Of a DNA stretch of 51,903 nt, positions 1 through 7,861 are shown in pieces. Origin of the DNA: Lacticaseibacillus baoqingensis. GTDB lineage: Bacteria; Bacillota; Bacilli; Lactobacillales; Lactobacillaceae. The stretch is taken from assembly GCF_003946165.1 (NCBI RefSeq), contig NZ_RHOI01000018.1, positions 1-51,903 on the forward strand, read 5' to 3'. The notes beneath the pieces were generated by a model. The model did not search any database. It had not been told where the DNA came from and worked only from the letters and a program-made list of their open reading frames with translations. Each line of letters opens with the position of its first letter. Position 1 is the stretch's first letter. A program made the translations under genes and the position numbers.

Positions 1-44
1 ACGCCGCGAAGAACATTTTGGCTAAAGGATTAGCACTAAATTAA
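1..44 (+). CDS. tnpB: TnpB C-terminus (partial, 5' end outside window)
   Basis: Reading from base 3, the window opens with codons for AAKNILAKGLALN followed by TAA at 42-44. This matches the usual end of IS200/IS605-family TnpB proteins (consensus-like 'D.NAAKNIL..G'), the RNA-guided nuclease ancestral to Cas12. Only the last 14 residues are visible, so no catalytic residue can be checked. The call is supported by what follows: about 190 bases of hairpin-rich sequence ending in a typical IS605 right-end palindrome. The rest of the element lies to the left of the window. Confidence 0.75.
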   Translation, partial: AAKNILAKGLALN

Positions 45-235
45 CCAAATAGTCCGTCTGGCCCTCCGGTGTCCGACAGCACTAAGACGCTAAAGCGTCA
101 AGTCCGTCTGGCAACCTGCGGACTCTAAAGGCTTTGGTAATTAGCAGGTAAGACCCGCTTGCGGGCAATCGCTGTATCTAAGCAAATTGTAGTCGCGTCG
201 CCGTTGGGTGATGCGCTTACAAGCCTCTGACTTTA
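45..235 (+). ncRNA. Probable omega-RNA and right end of an IS200/IS605-type element
   Basis: Between the tnpB stop and about 235 there is no ORF but several hairpins: GACGC-TAAA-GCGTC near 86-99, GCGTCGCC-GTTG-GGTGATGC near 195-214, and the terminal palindrome CCTCTGAC-TTTA-GTCAGGGG followed by TGGTTGACAC. In this family the transcript covering the tnpB 3' end and the right end serves as the guide RNA, and its guide is the host sequence directly beyond the element. The exact right boundary cannot be set from one copy; the C-terminal codons of the interrupted gene on the other strand run into the palindrome, which puts it near 230-240. Confidence 0.6.
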
Positions 236-939
236 GTCAGGGGTGGTTGACACGTGATGCCAGTGTTATATTTGTTCGCCTCGGCTTTGGCAGCTGCTTC
301 TGCGAGTGACTTTGATGAGGCAGCTGCTGCTTGGCTACTGGCTTTGGCACTATTCTTGCTTGCAGCAGCCGCAATTGAACTAGCAGATTCTGAAGCAGCC
401 TTGGCTGCGCTTTGCGGATCTGGCTTCACATTCACCATTGCGGTTTTGTACCGACCGGAGTGAGTAATGCGCACTGTCACGACGGCAGGCTTATCTTTGG
501 CTTTGATCCAAACAGGGATGGTATCCGTCGAATCAGATTGATAAGTTTGCTTGTTATTTTGCTTAGAAGCATCGGTTACTGTTAATTTGTCACCTTTTTT
601 CGTTGGGATTTCGAGTTTTGCCAGGTTCCCTCAATTGTAATCTGCTGTTAGCATTTTTGCGTTAAAGCTCAGCTTTCCGGCATACACAGCCGATTTTGGT
701 GCACTGCTTTGCTGTGCTGCAACCCGGCTTTCTTCGGCGGCATCTTCTGCTTTTTGTTCTGTGTCGACCTGTCGTCCGCCAATCAGGATGGAAGCGGCAA
801 AAATCGCAACTCCTGCAACGATAGTGATGATCCAAGGCTTCTTTTTTCGCTGCTTGAAAAATGCGTAGCCAATTCCACCCAGTGCGACCACAAAAATTAA
901 CACCCCAATAATAAACAGAAACTCAATAAAACCCCACAT
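217..939 (-). pseudogene. Membrane-anchored hypothetical protein, in-frame TGA and 3' end lost in IS element
   Basis: The start is ATG at 939, placed by GGGGGAG at 945-951. Two hydrophobic segments (about residues 4-22 and 32-48) are followed by a hydrophilic region and an Ala/Ser/Lys-rich tail. The frame is broken by one TGA at 631-633, after about 102 codons; beyond it the same frame stays open for 137 more codons with similar, sensible composition (for example IPTKKGDKLTV). The last dozen codons come from the right end of the IS element, so the natural C-terminus has been displaced to the other side of the insertion, outside the window. A single TGG-to-TGA change would explain the stop. 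I do not recognise the family. A sequencing error at 631-633 is the alternative for the stop but not for the IS junction. Confidence 0.7.
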
Positions 940-988
940 AAAATGCTCCCCCAATGGTATGATATATTTGCTTATAGTGATCACTACG

Positions 989-1030
989 CGTCCACACCGT
1001 CATCAGCGGTGATGGACGTTTTTTCTTTTT
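989..1030 (+). terminator. Rho-independent terminator, no obvious upstream gene
   Basis: CGTCC-A-CACCG, a 7-base loop, CGGTG-AT-GGACG, then TTTTTTC. The T run is on the plus strand, yet no plus-strand gene lies between it and the IS element. It may stop read-through from the tnpB/omega-RNA transcript before the oxidase gene. Confidence 0.6.
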
Positions 1031-1327
1031 ACTACGCCGAACTCATTACTTGCTTAAGCTGATCGATCAAGGCGCATATGTAAACTTTTTTGAAAGCACT
1101 TGCATAACTTCATTATGGCCTAGTTTAGACTGTGGTCTACAACTATTGATAAAGTCGAGTTTAAAGCGACCTCTTATGAACATTGCGTTTTCCAAACCGT
1201 GTCAACTATTAAAGACATTGAGACCTTTAAAACCCGAAGCACGCAACTTCCCCCTGATTTTCCATCCCGAGGGTGCTAAACTTAAAGTTAGGACAGACGA
1301 AAAGTCCGCCGCGAAAGGGGAAAATTG
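1031..1327. other. Intergenic region upstream of the multicopper oxidase gene
   Basis: Lower in GC than its neighbours and without convincing coding potential. It contains a short inverted repeat TAGAC-TGTG-GTCTA at 1126-1139 that could be an operator. I do not see the TACAnnTGTA copper box of CopY-type repressors. No -35/-10 pair is strong enough to call. Confidence 0.4.
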
Positions 1328-2866
1328 ATGGCACAACCAGTGTATGATCATTATTTTTTCGATGAATCGGCGTATAACACACATGATGGCGGCTATGTGC
1401 CGCTGGTAGTCGCCAAAGCGCCAGCGACGCCGCTGAAGATCCCGGCGCTATGTCAACCAGATCAAGAAACTGCCACGGATGCTTGGTACACGCTCGAAGC
1501 GCAAAAAGGCGAAAGTCAGCTGCTGCCAGGCGCTAAAACCCAAACTTGGGGCTATAATGCGCCGCTATTAGGCCAAACGCTGGCATTTCCCGTGGGTAAG
1601 CATATCCATGTGACGCTGAAAAACGCCTTAGACGAGCTGACGACGTTTCATTGGCATGGGTTGACGGTTTCTGGGCCGTATGTGGATGGCGGCTGTCATG
1701 CACCGGTGTATCCAGGGGAAAGCAAGCACATCGATTTTACGCTGGATCAACCAGCCGCAACGACTTGGCTGCATGCGCATCCTTGTCCGTCTACGGCTGA
1801 GCAGGTGTGGCACGGGTTGGCGGCGATGGTGATCGTGCATGACCAACACGAGGCCAGCTTGCCGCTGCCGCATACCTATGGGGTGGATGATATTCCGCTG
1901 ATCTTGCAAGATCGCCGCTTCCATGCGGATAACCAATGGGATTATCATGCCGATTATGATCCAGATGGCGTCCAAGGGCCGACTGCCATGATCAATGGCA
2001 CCATCAATCCGGTGTTTGCGGTCACGACGCAAAAGCTGCGCTTGCGCCTACTGGATGGCGCCAATCGCCGCGAGTGGCGGCTGCATTTTTCTGATGATCT
2101 GGCATTTACCCAGATCGCCGGAGATTCCAGCTTGCTGCCCAAACCCGTGCGCATGACGCGGCTGATGCTGACTTGTGCCGAGCGCGCTGAGATCGTGGTC
2201 GATTTTAAAAATTACCATGCCGGCGATACGGTGACGCTGTTTTCTGACGACGTGCCGCTGGTGCAATTTCAGATCCACGACTACACCCCAGACACCACGG
2301 TCTTGCCTGATCAGCTGTTGGCGATCCAGGCGCCAGTCGTCAAACCAGACACGCCGGTACGCAAGATCGTGATGTCTGGCATGGATGAAACAGTCGCCAT
2401 CGATGGCAAGAAGTTCAACATGCAGCGCATCGATGCCACGCAGGCAGTGGGGTTGGCGCAGTATTGGGACGTGACCAATACCAACGACATGGCCAATGGG
2501 ATGGTCCATCCGTTCCATGTGCATGGAACCGAATTCCTGGTGATCTCCCGCAACGGACAGGCACCTTATCCCAATGAACACGGCTATAAAGATACTGTCG
2601 GCGTCAATCCTGGCGAAACCGTGCGCTTGCTGGTGCGGTTTGACTTGCCCGGGGTCTACATGTATCACTGCCACATTATCGAACACGAAGACGGCGGCAT
2701 GATGGCGCAGATCCAGACTTATGAGCCCGGCAAGCCGCTGCCGACTTACCACTTAATGGACATGACGACATTGACGAATGCATTCGCCAAAGAACGCGGC
2801 GTGGATCCTAAGACCATGTGGATGCCGGGAATGGATTCCTATATGAAAATGGGGATGAAGATGTAA
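1328..2866 (+). CDS. Multicopper oxidase (laccase/CueO-like), apparently cytoplasmic
   Basis: A 512-residue oxidase with all four copper-ligand motifs: HWHG at about 108, HAH at about 149, HPFHVHG at about 394, and the type-1/type-3 segment HCHIIEHEDGGMM at about 446. The axial type-1 ligand, ten residues after the Cys, is Met, as in low-potential laccases and CueO-like enzymes. Such enzymes oxidise phenols, Cu(I) or other metals with four-electron reduction of O2 to water. No Tat or Sec signal precedes the first domain, so the product is probably intracellular. I chose ATG 1328 over TTG 1325 because GGGG at 1317-1320 is better spaced. The proline iminopeptidase gene follows after 82 bases. 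Confidence 0.9.
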   Translation: MAQPVYDHYFFDESAYNTHDGGYVPLVVAKAPATPLKIPALCQPDQETATDAWYTLEAQKGESQLLPGAKTQTWGYNAPLLGQTLAFPVGKHIHVTLKNALDELTTFHWHGLTVSGPYVDGGCHAPVYPGESKHIDFTLDQPAATTWLHAHPCPSTAEQVWHGLAAMVIVHDQHEASLPLPHTYGVDDIPLILQDRRFHADNQWDYHADYDPDGVQGPTAMINGTINPVFAVTTQKLRLRLLDGANRREWRLHFSDDLAFTQIAGDSSLLPKPVRMTRLMLTCAERAEIVVDFKNYHAGDTVTLFSDDVPLVQFQIHDYTPDTTVLPDQLLAIQAPVVKPDTPVRKIVMSGMDETVAIDGKKFNMQRIDATQAVGLAQYWDVTNTNDMANGMVHPFHVHGTEFLVISRNGQAPYPNEHGYKDTVGVNPGETVRLLVRFDLPGVYMYHCHIIEHEDGGMMAQIQTYEPGKPLPTYHLMDMTTLTNAFAKERGVDPKTMWMPGMDSYMKMGMKM

Positions 2867-2948
2867 TGGGCGCCAGTCAGGTGGCGTCAAGTGGTGATGC
2901 CGTGCCACCAAACAAGTCCAGCGACACAAACGCAGAAGAAGGCTATTT

Positions 2949-3827
2949 ATGAAAATCGAAGAAGGCTACATGCCGTTTCGCGGCTACAAAACCTATTATC
3001 GCATCGTGGGCGACAAGACGCCGGGCAAAGCGCCGCTGTTGCTGATCCACGGTGGGCCAGGGTCGTCGCACAATTATTTTGAGTTAATGGATGATTATGC
3101 CCAAACCGGCCGGCAGCTGATCATGTATGATCAAATCGGTTGCGGCAAGTCGTCCTTGCCCGTCGATGAAAGCGTGTATGTGCGCGAAACTTGGCGCGCT
3201 GAGCTGGTGGCGTTGCGGCAGTATTTGCACTTAGATCAAGTCCACATGCTGGGCCAATCTTGGGGCGGAATGTTGGAAATGTACTATCTGACTACCTTAG
3301 ACCCAACTGGGATCAAATCGGTGATGATCGACGGGTCACCGTCGTCGATCAAATTGTGGATCCAAGAACAGCATCGCTTGATCAGCTACCTCAGCTACGA
3401 AGACCGTGAAGCCATCGCTAAAGCTGAGCGCACCGGTGACTTCACTGATCCTAAGTACCTGGCAGCCAATGACCGGTATATGGAACGCTATTGCTGGGAT
3501 GATCCAGACGAGCATTCCCCAGAGCCGCTGCGCCGAGCGACCAATGGCAAGCGGGCGAGTTTGATCGCCGAAGGGCCCAATGAATTCACGGAAAATGGCA
3601 CGATTTCCGATTTTGAAGTGACCGCCGACTTGCACAAGATCCATGTGCCGGTGTTGGTCACCAACGGTACCGACGATCTGTGCACGCCGTTGATCGCCAA
3701 AACCGTTTACGATCACATTCCTAACGCCCAGTGGCATTTGTTTGCCAACAGCCGGCATTTGGCACTATTAGATCAGCGTGATGAATTTATTCGCGTTCTC
3801 GATCAGTGGCTCAATGCCCATGATTGA
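2949..3827 (+). CDS. pepI: Proline iminopeptidase, alpha/beta hydrolase
   Basis: 292 residues, the usual PepI length. It removes N-terminal proline from peptides, a standard activity of lactic acid bacteria living on casein or plant peptides. HGGPG at 34-38 is the family's oxyanion-hole motif; GQSWGG places the nucleophile at Ser104; the likely acid is in NGTDDLC (about 243) and the His in NSRHLALL (about 270). The middle, about residues 130-215, is the cap domain. ATG 2949 follows AGAAGAAGG. It lies downstream of the oxidase gene with no strong terminator between and is closed by its own terminator. Confidence 0.93.
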   Translation: MKIEEGYMPFRGYKTYYRIVGDKTPGKAPLLLIHGGPGSSHNYFELMDDYAQTGRQLIMYDQIGCGKSSLPVDESVYVRETWRAELVALRQYLHLDQVHMLGQSWGGMLEMYYLTTLDPTGIKSVMIDGSPSSIKLWIQEQHRLISYLSYEDREAIAKAERTGDFTDPKYLAANDRYMERYCWDDPDEHSPEPLRRATNGKRASLIAEGPNEFTENGTISDFEVTADLHKIHVPVLVTNGTDDLCTPLIAKTVYDHIPNAQWHLFANSRHLALLDQRDEFIRVLDQWLNAHD

Positions 3828-3832
3828 CGGGA

Positions 3833-3865
3833 AAAACGATTGTCTTAGCGGGCAATCGTTTTTTG
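3833..3865 (+). terminator. Terminator after pepI
   Basis: AACGATTG, a 10-base loop, CAATCGTT running into a T tract. Confidence 0.85.
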
Positions 3866-4069
3866 GTGAACATACTTACGCAAACCAAGCCCGGTTGCCG
3901 CAAATTCGGCTATCCCACTACTGGTATGCGATGCACCGCCGCCTACGGTCAGCACGCAGCGGGCGGATCAGCCGCTGCCAGCAAAATCTTGTGAAATGTT
4001 GGACTTGCTGAAACATTGTGAAATTTTATAAACTAAAAACGCCCGTCTGCCAACACGCGCAAGCAAACT

Positions 4070-4098
4070 TTCACAATCGCGGCGATCAGTGCTATAGT
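4070..4098 (+). promoter_or_regulatory. Promoter of the acetyltransferase gene
   Basis: TTCACA (4070-4075), 17 bases, TATAGT (4093-4098), with TG one base before the -10 (extended -10). Each hexamer matches five of six consensus bases. The expected transcription start, about 4104-4106, coincides with the first in-frame ATGs. Confidence 0.7.
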
Positions 4099-4107
4099 AG
4101 ACCCATG

Positions 4108-4686
4108 ATGGAAACTGAAAGAGAAAAAATGACTGCCGGAAAACCCTATAAGCAATTCGACGCGGAATTGATCGCGCGCCGGAAGCTGGTGCGGCAGCAA
4201 TTGTTGCAGATCAATCAGTTGGCCGAAAACGAAGCCCGCAATGGTCAGCTTAAGACCTTGTTGGCGGATGTGGGAGATGATTTCTTCGCCGAAACTGGAA
4301 TCGAGTTTGATTACGGGTTCAACATTCACATCGGCGAGCACTTCTACGCCAATTATCATTTGACGCTGCTGGATACTTGTCCGATCACGATCGGAGAACA
4401 TTGTTACATTGGCCCAGATGTCGGCTTTTATACGCCAGTGCATCCGCTAGCCGCCCGCAAGCGTGATGCGGATGTCGAATTAGGCAAGCCGATCACCATT
4501 GGCAACAGCATCTGGATCGGCGGGCATGTCACGATCTTGCCAGGGGTGACCTTGGGTGATCGCGTCGTGGTCGGGGCCGGTTCCGTGGTGACCAAGTCCT
4601 TCCCGGATGATGTGGTGATTGCTGGCAACCCAGCGCGCGTCATTCGTCAACTGGACGCCGATGGGGATGTGATCCACGCCCAATAG
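4108..4686 (+). CDS. maa: Maltose/galactoside O-acetyltransferase-type protein (hexapeptide repeat)
   Basis: A left-handed beta-helix acetyltransferase of the Maa/LacA/NodL group, about 192 residues. It transfers acetyl from acetyl-CoA to a sugar, physiologically perhaps for detoxification. The N-terminus METEREKMTAG matches the family's typical TEKEKM.AGELY. Hexapeptide repeats run from about residue 75 to the end (ITIGEHCYIGPDV, ITIGNSIWIGGHVTILPGV), and the end NPARVIR is typical. Start choice is awkward: ATG 4105 or 4108 fits the family but lies on the expected transcription start, while ATG 4129, with GAAAGAG before it, would give 185 residues and lose the conserved TEREKM. I favour 4108. 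Confidence 0.85.
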   Translation: METEREKMTAGKPYKQFDAELIARRKLVRQQLLQINQLAENEARNGQLKTLLADVGDDFFAETGIEFDYGFNIHIGEHFYANYHLTLLDTCPITIGEHCYIGPDVGFYTPVHPLAARKRDADVELGKPITIGNSIWIGGHVTILPGVTLGDRVVVGAGSVVTKSFPDDVVIAGNPARVIRQLDADGDVIHAQ

Positions 4687-4689
4687 TTT

Positions 4690-4861
4690 CAAGATCAAGT
4701 CTTTTTAGGCTTGGTGATCATAAAAAAGGCAAAGCATCTGGTTATTATCAGATGAGTACGGTGACAACTTGTGACCGCAGGCACTACCGACGGCGTCTAT
4801 GACCCGTTGCCTGGCAGGGCCTTTTTTACGATAATGGTCGACGGGAACTAGGAGCACTTTT
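4690..4861 (+). promoter_or_regulatory. Structured leader of the BCCT transporter gene, possible attenuator
   Basis: A 160-base untranslated stretch with hairpins: GATCAAG/CTTGGTGATC at about 4695-4720, CATCTG/CAGATG at 4735-4754, and AGGCA..ACGG/CCGT-TGCCT ending near 4815, followed eight bases later by CTTTTTTA at 4820-4828. The first may simply end the acetyltransferase transcript. The last, with its T run just before the gene, could be an attenuator. I could not match it to a riboswitch class I know. Confidence 0.35.
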
Positions 4862-6463
4862 ATTTTAAACAGACAAAATATCAATAAGCGGCTATTTATC
4901 CCAACAGTGGCATTATTCGTGATCGTATCGATGGGATTGTTGCTTGGCGGCACGCAGTTGAAAACCTTATTAAGTGCGATGATGGCAGGGATCACCACGC
5001 GCTTTAGCTGGTTGTACTTAGGGATCTATATCATCAACTTCGTGTTCTTCTTATATATTGCCTTCAGTCATTTTGGCCGCATCAAGTTAGGCGACGCTGA
5101 TGACAAGCCGGCTTACAGCAACTTCCAATGGGGCAGCATGGTGTTTGCCACCGCGATCGATGCCAGCATCTTGATGTTGAGCATGGTCGATCCCCTGCGG
5201 TATGTCCAACACCCGCTATTCGGGGCCAAGGCGATGTCGGCGCAAAATTATCAAAACGCGCACATGCTCGGTCAATTTGACTGGGGGCCGATGGCGTGGA
5301 TGATGTTCGCATCAGCTGCGGTGATCATTGGGTATATGATGTTCAACAAACACGTGCATGTCTTAGCGTTAAGCGACGCTATGCCGATGCTGCAAGGACC
5401 AAGCCGCACCAAACGCAGCTTGCGCTTAGTGGTGAACTTCTTGGTGGTGTTTGGCATCATGGGCGGCATTGGGTCGTCTGTGGGCATGGAGATCCCGGTA
5501 TTAGCTAAGATCATTGCCCAATTGACCGGGGTCAGTGATACCATCTGGCTGAAGCTGGCGATGTTTATCGTGTTGCTGGTGTTGTTTGCGCTCACCATGG
5601 TGCAAGGGTTAAAAGGCGGCATCGACCGCCTCAGCTCGGCACATATCTGGACGGCGATCGGCTTTTTGGCAATCGTCTTGTTCGTCGGTCCCACTGGCGA
5701 ATTGATCCGTTCTGAAATCCACAGCTTAGGCTTGTTAGTGACGCATTTTGCCGCGATGAGTACCGGATTGACCACGGCCATGGGCCATGGCGCTGATCCA
5801 GTGAAGTCGGAAACGGTCTTTTATTGGGGCTGGTGGCTGACTTATATGCCATTTATGGGCTTATTCATTGCCCGCATCTCCAAAGGCCGCACGATCCGTC
5901 AGGTGATCTTTGGGATGCTTGGGTTTGGGGCGTTAGGCTGCATGAGTTTTTATGCGATCTTAGGCGGGTATTCGCTGTCGCTGCAACAAAGCGGCGCCGT
6001 GGACTTGATCCATACGCTGAATACCCAAGGCCAAGCAGCCGCGATCGCCCAAGTGTTAGCGACCTTGCCTTTTAAATACATCATGTTGGTGGTGTATGGG
6101 GTATCTTGTTTCATCTTCTTGGCGACAACGGTTTCGTCTTCGGCGTATATCGTTTCTGCCTTTACTTCCAGCCACTTACGGCCGACGCAGCAGCCAAGCG
6201 TCGTCAACCGCATGGTGTGGATGGGGATCTTCATGTTATTTGCCTTCGGGATCGTGTTTGTCGGCGGCTTCCAAACCGTCCAAGCGATTTGCTCGGTGGC
6301 AGGGTTCCCATTGATCTTTGTCTCGGCCTTGTTGATCATTTCGACTTGGCAAGTCTTAGTCAAAGATCGCAGTGTCGTCGAAAAGCCAGCACCGGTGGTG
6401 GCCAAGCGCAAACGCCAGGTCCCAACCGTGTTGCCAGTGGTGCATGATTCCTTACATGATTAA
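4862..6463 (+). CDS. BCCT-family betaine/carnitine/choline transporter, apparent AUU start
   Basis: A polytopic membrane protein of 533 residues with about 12 hydrophobic segments. WWLTYMPFMGLFIARIS (about residue 330) is the signature region of the BCCT family, which imports glycine betaine, carnitine or choline with Na+ or H+, usually for osmoprotection; the substrate cannot be read from sequence. Family proteins begin with a short basic segment before TM1. Here that segment (LNRQNINKRLFIP) is present in frame, but no ATG, GTG or TTG lies between the upstream TAA at 4832 and GTG 4907. AGGAG at 4850-4854 stands exactly seven bases before ATT 4862, so AUU looks like the start. GTG 4907 has no ribosome binding site and would remove the segment. 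Confidence 0.85.
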   Translation: MLNRQNINKRLFIPTVALFVIVSMGLLLGGTQLKTLLSAMMAGITTRFSWLYLGIYIINFVFFLYIAFSHFGRIKLGDADDKPAYSNFQWGSMVFATAIDASILMLSMVDPLRYVQHPLFGAKAMSAQNYQNAHMLGQFDWGPMAWMMFASAAVIIGYMMFNKHVHVLALSDAMPMLQGPSRTKRSLRLVVNFLVVFGIMGGIGSSVGMEIPVLAKIIAQLTGVSDTIWLKLAMFIVLLVLFALTMVQGLKGGIDRLSSAHIWTAIGFLAIVLFVGPTGELIRSEIHSLGLLVTHFAAMSTGLTTAMGHGADPVKSETVFYWGWWLTYMPFMGLFIARISKGRTIRQVIFGMLGFGALGCMSFYAILGGYSLSLQQSGAVDLIHTLNTQGQAAAIAQVLATLPFKYIMLVVYGVSCFIFLATTVSSSAYIVSAFTSSHLRPTQQPSVVNRMVWMGIFMLFAFGIVFVGGFQTVQAICSVAGFPLIFVSALLIISTWQVLVKDRSVVEKPAPVVAKRKRQVPTVLPVVHDSLHD

Positions 6464-6472
6464 ATGCACTTA

Positions 6473-6518
6473 ACCAGCCTCTTGGCCTGATTCGTCAGGT
6501 CCGAGGCTGGTTTTTTTG
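6473..6518 (+). terminator. Terminator after the BCCT gene
   Basis: ACCAGCCTC, a 21-base loop with its own small hairpin, GAGGCTGGT, then seven Ts. Confidence 0.9.
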
Positions 6519-6596
6519 TTGGCATCGCCACCACGCACTTAAGGGGTTATACCCGCAGATTACTGGGACGAGCGGTGACCCGACAGCTGGCGGCGC

Positions 6597-6625
6597 TTGC
6601 CGTCAAGTCAGGGGTGCGCTATGCT
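6597..6625 (+). promoter_or_regulatory. Candidate promoter of the dipeptide epimerase gene
   Basis: TTGCCG (6597-6602), 17 bases, TATGCT (6620-6625). Spacing is ideal and both hexamers match four of six bases. The start codon is 44 bases downstream. Confidence 0.45.
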
Positions 6626-6668
6626 GTGAAGGCGCCATCAATATGATATCGAAAGGAATCCTGCCATT

Positions 6669-7730
6669 ATGTCGATCATTCGCTCCCTTACCGGTGCGGT
6701 CAAAACCGCCAGCTTGACCCACCCGTTCACCACTGCCAAACATACCGTTAACACCATGCAAAGTGTGTATGTCACTATCACCTTAGCCGATGGCCACATC
6801 GGGCATGGCGCGGCGACGCCTAATGAAGTCGTGACCGGCGACACTTTGACCACGTGCTTGGCGGTAGTCAATGATGTTCTGGCACCGGCTTTGCAAGGCG
6901 CCGATTTGGATGACTTTAATACCGTGATCGCCCAAGTGCACGCGGCGATCACCGGCAACACCCCAGCTAAAGCCGCCGTGGAAATCGCGTTATATGACTT
7001 GCGCGCTCAATTATTGGGGGTGCCTTTGACCGGCTTGTTAGGGGCGCGCGTGCAGCCAGTCGAAACGGATTACACCTTAGGTATCGCTGACACCAACACC
7101 ATGATCCAAGCGGCTCAAGCGCATGTGGCCGCGGGGTTTAAGGCGTTGAAGATCAAGTTAGGGACGCTGCCGCTGGAGGCTGATCTGGCACGGATCCAAG
7201 CGATTGCTGCGGCAGTGGGGCCGGCGATCCGCTTGCGGCTGGATGCCAATCAAGCTTGGTCGGCCAAAGCGGCACTGAACGCCGTGGCGGCTTTCAGCCA
7301 GGCCGATCTGCCCATCGACTTCATCGAACAGCCAGTGGCCGCAGCCGATCTCACCGGGCTGGCTGCCGTGACCAAAGCCAGCAAGCTGCCGATCATGGCC
7401 GATGAAAGCGTCCATACCTTCCGCGACGCCCAAGCACTGATCCAAGCGCAGGCATGTGATCTGGTCAATATCAAATTGATGAAAACCGCCGGCTTAAGCG
7501 AAGCCTTGAAGATCAATGCGCTGTGTGAGGCCAATGGCATTGCTTGCATGGTCGGGTGCATGATCGAATCGCAAGTCAGCTTGGCTGCGGCAGCGGCGCT
7601 GGTGGCAAGCCAAGCCAATATCAAATTTGTGGATCTGGATGCGGTGTTTATGAGCAACGAAGACTTGGCGGTGCCGTATTTGACTTTAGACCATGACCAG
7701 ATCCTGCTCAATCAAGCACCGGGGCTGTAA
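6669..7730 (+). CDS. Dipeptide epimerase (L-Ala-D/L-Glu epimerase-like), enolase superfamily
   Basis: 353 residues of the muconate-lactonising subgroup of the enolase superfamily. The catalytic KxK is in ALKIKLG (about 160-162). The three Mg ligands are in LRLDANQ (about 190), DFIEQP (about 217) and MADES (about 241), and the second-face lysine is in NIKLMK (about 265). Motifs and length fit dipeptide epimerases of the YkfB/YcjG type, which interconvert L-Ala-D-Glu from murein with L-Ala-L-Glu so that it can be hydrolysed. Substrate specificity in this superfamily often cannot be told from sequence. AAAGGA at 6652-6657 precedes ATG 6669. The next gene is a di/tripeptide transporter, which fits a role in peptide use. 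Confidence 0.82.
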   Translation: MSIIRSLTGAVKTASLTHPFTTAKHTVNTMQSVYVTITLADGHIGHGAATPNEVVTGDTLTTCLAVVNDVLAPALQGADLDDFNTVIAQVHAAITGNTPAKAAVEIALYDLRAQLLGVPLTGLLGARVQPVETDYTLGIADTNTMIQAAQAHVAAGFKALKIKLGTLPLEADLARIQAIAAAVGPAIRLRLDANQAWSAKAALNAVAAFSQADLPIDFIEQPVAAADLTGLAAVTKASKLPIMADESVHTFRDAQALIQAQACDLVNIKLMKTAGLSEALKINALCEANGIACMVGCMIESQVSLAAAAALVASQANIKFVDLDAVFMSNEDLAVPYLTLDHDQILLNQAPGL

Positions 7731-7787
7731 GCTTGTGATGGAGACGCTTACAAATTTAGGTTGACCGGGTCGTTTTCCTAATGCTAG

Positions 7788-7848
7788 TATAATTATCGAA
7801 CGTTTTGTTATAATCTCTTTCATATTTTTCTCAAGATTATTCGATAAT
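7788..7848 (+). promoter_or_regulatory. dtpT promoter region flanked by a 9-bp inverted repeat
   Basis: Two -10 candidates are present: TATAAT at 7788-7793 (TTGACC lies 21 bases upstream, too far for a good pair) and TATAAT at 7809-7814 with TG one base ahead (extended -10). ATTATCGAA at 7792-7800 and its exact complement TTCGATAAT at 7840-7848 flank the second -10 and the expected transcription start. The second arm touches the ribosome binding site. It could be an operator. Confidence 0.5.
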
Positions 7849-7861
7849 GGAGGATTGACCC

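Noticed and set aside
1050-1328. 92-codon ORF before the multicopper oxidase gene
   Set aside because: No ribosome binding site, low-quality composition, and it overlaps the probable promoter and ribosome binding site of the oxidase gene.
2048-2752. 234-codon minus-strand open frame inside the multicopper oxidase gene
   Set aside because: Antisense to a gene with intact copper motifs, composition His/Gln/Arg-rich as expected from a shadow frame, no ribosome binding site.
3866-4014. Cys-containing open stretch (..GYPTTGMRCTAAYGQ..) after the pepI terminator, considered as a small peptide gene
   Set aside because: No start codon with a ribosome binding site, and another frame is equally open, so coding is not supported.
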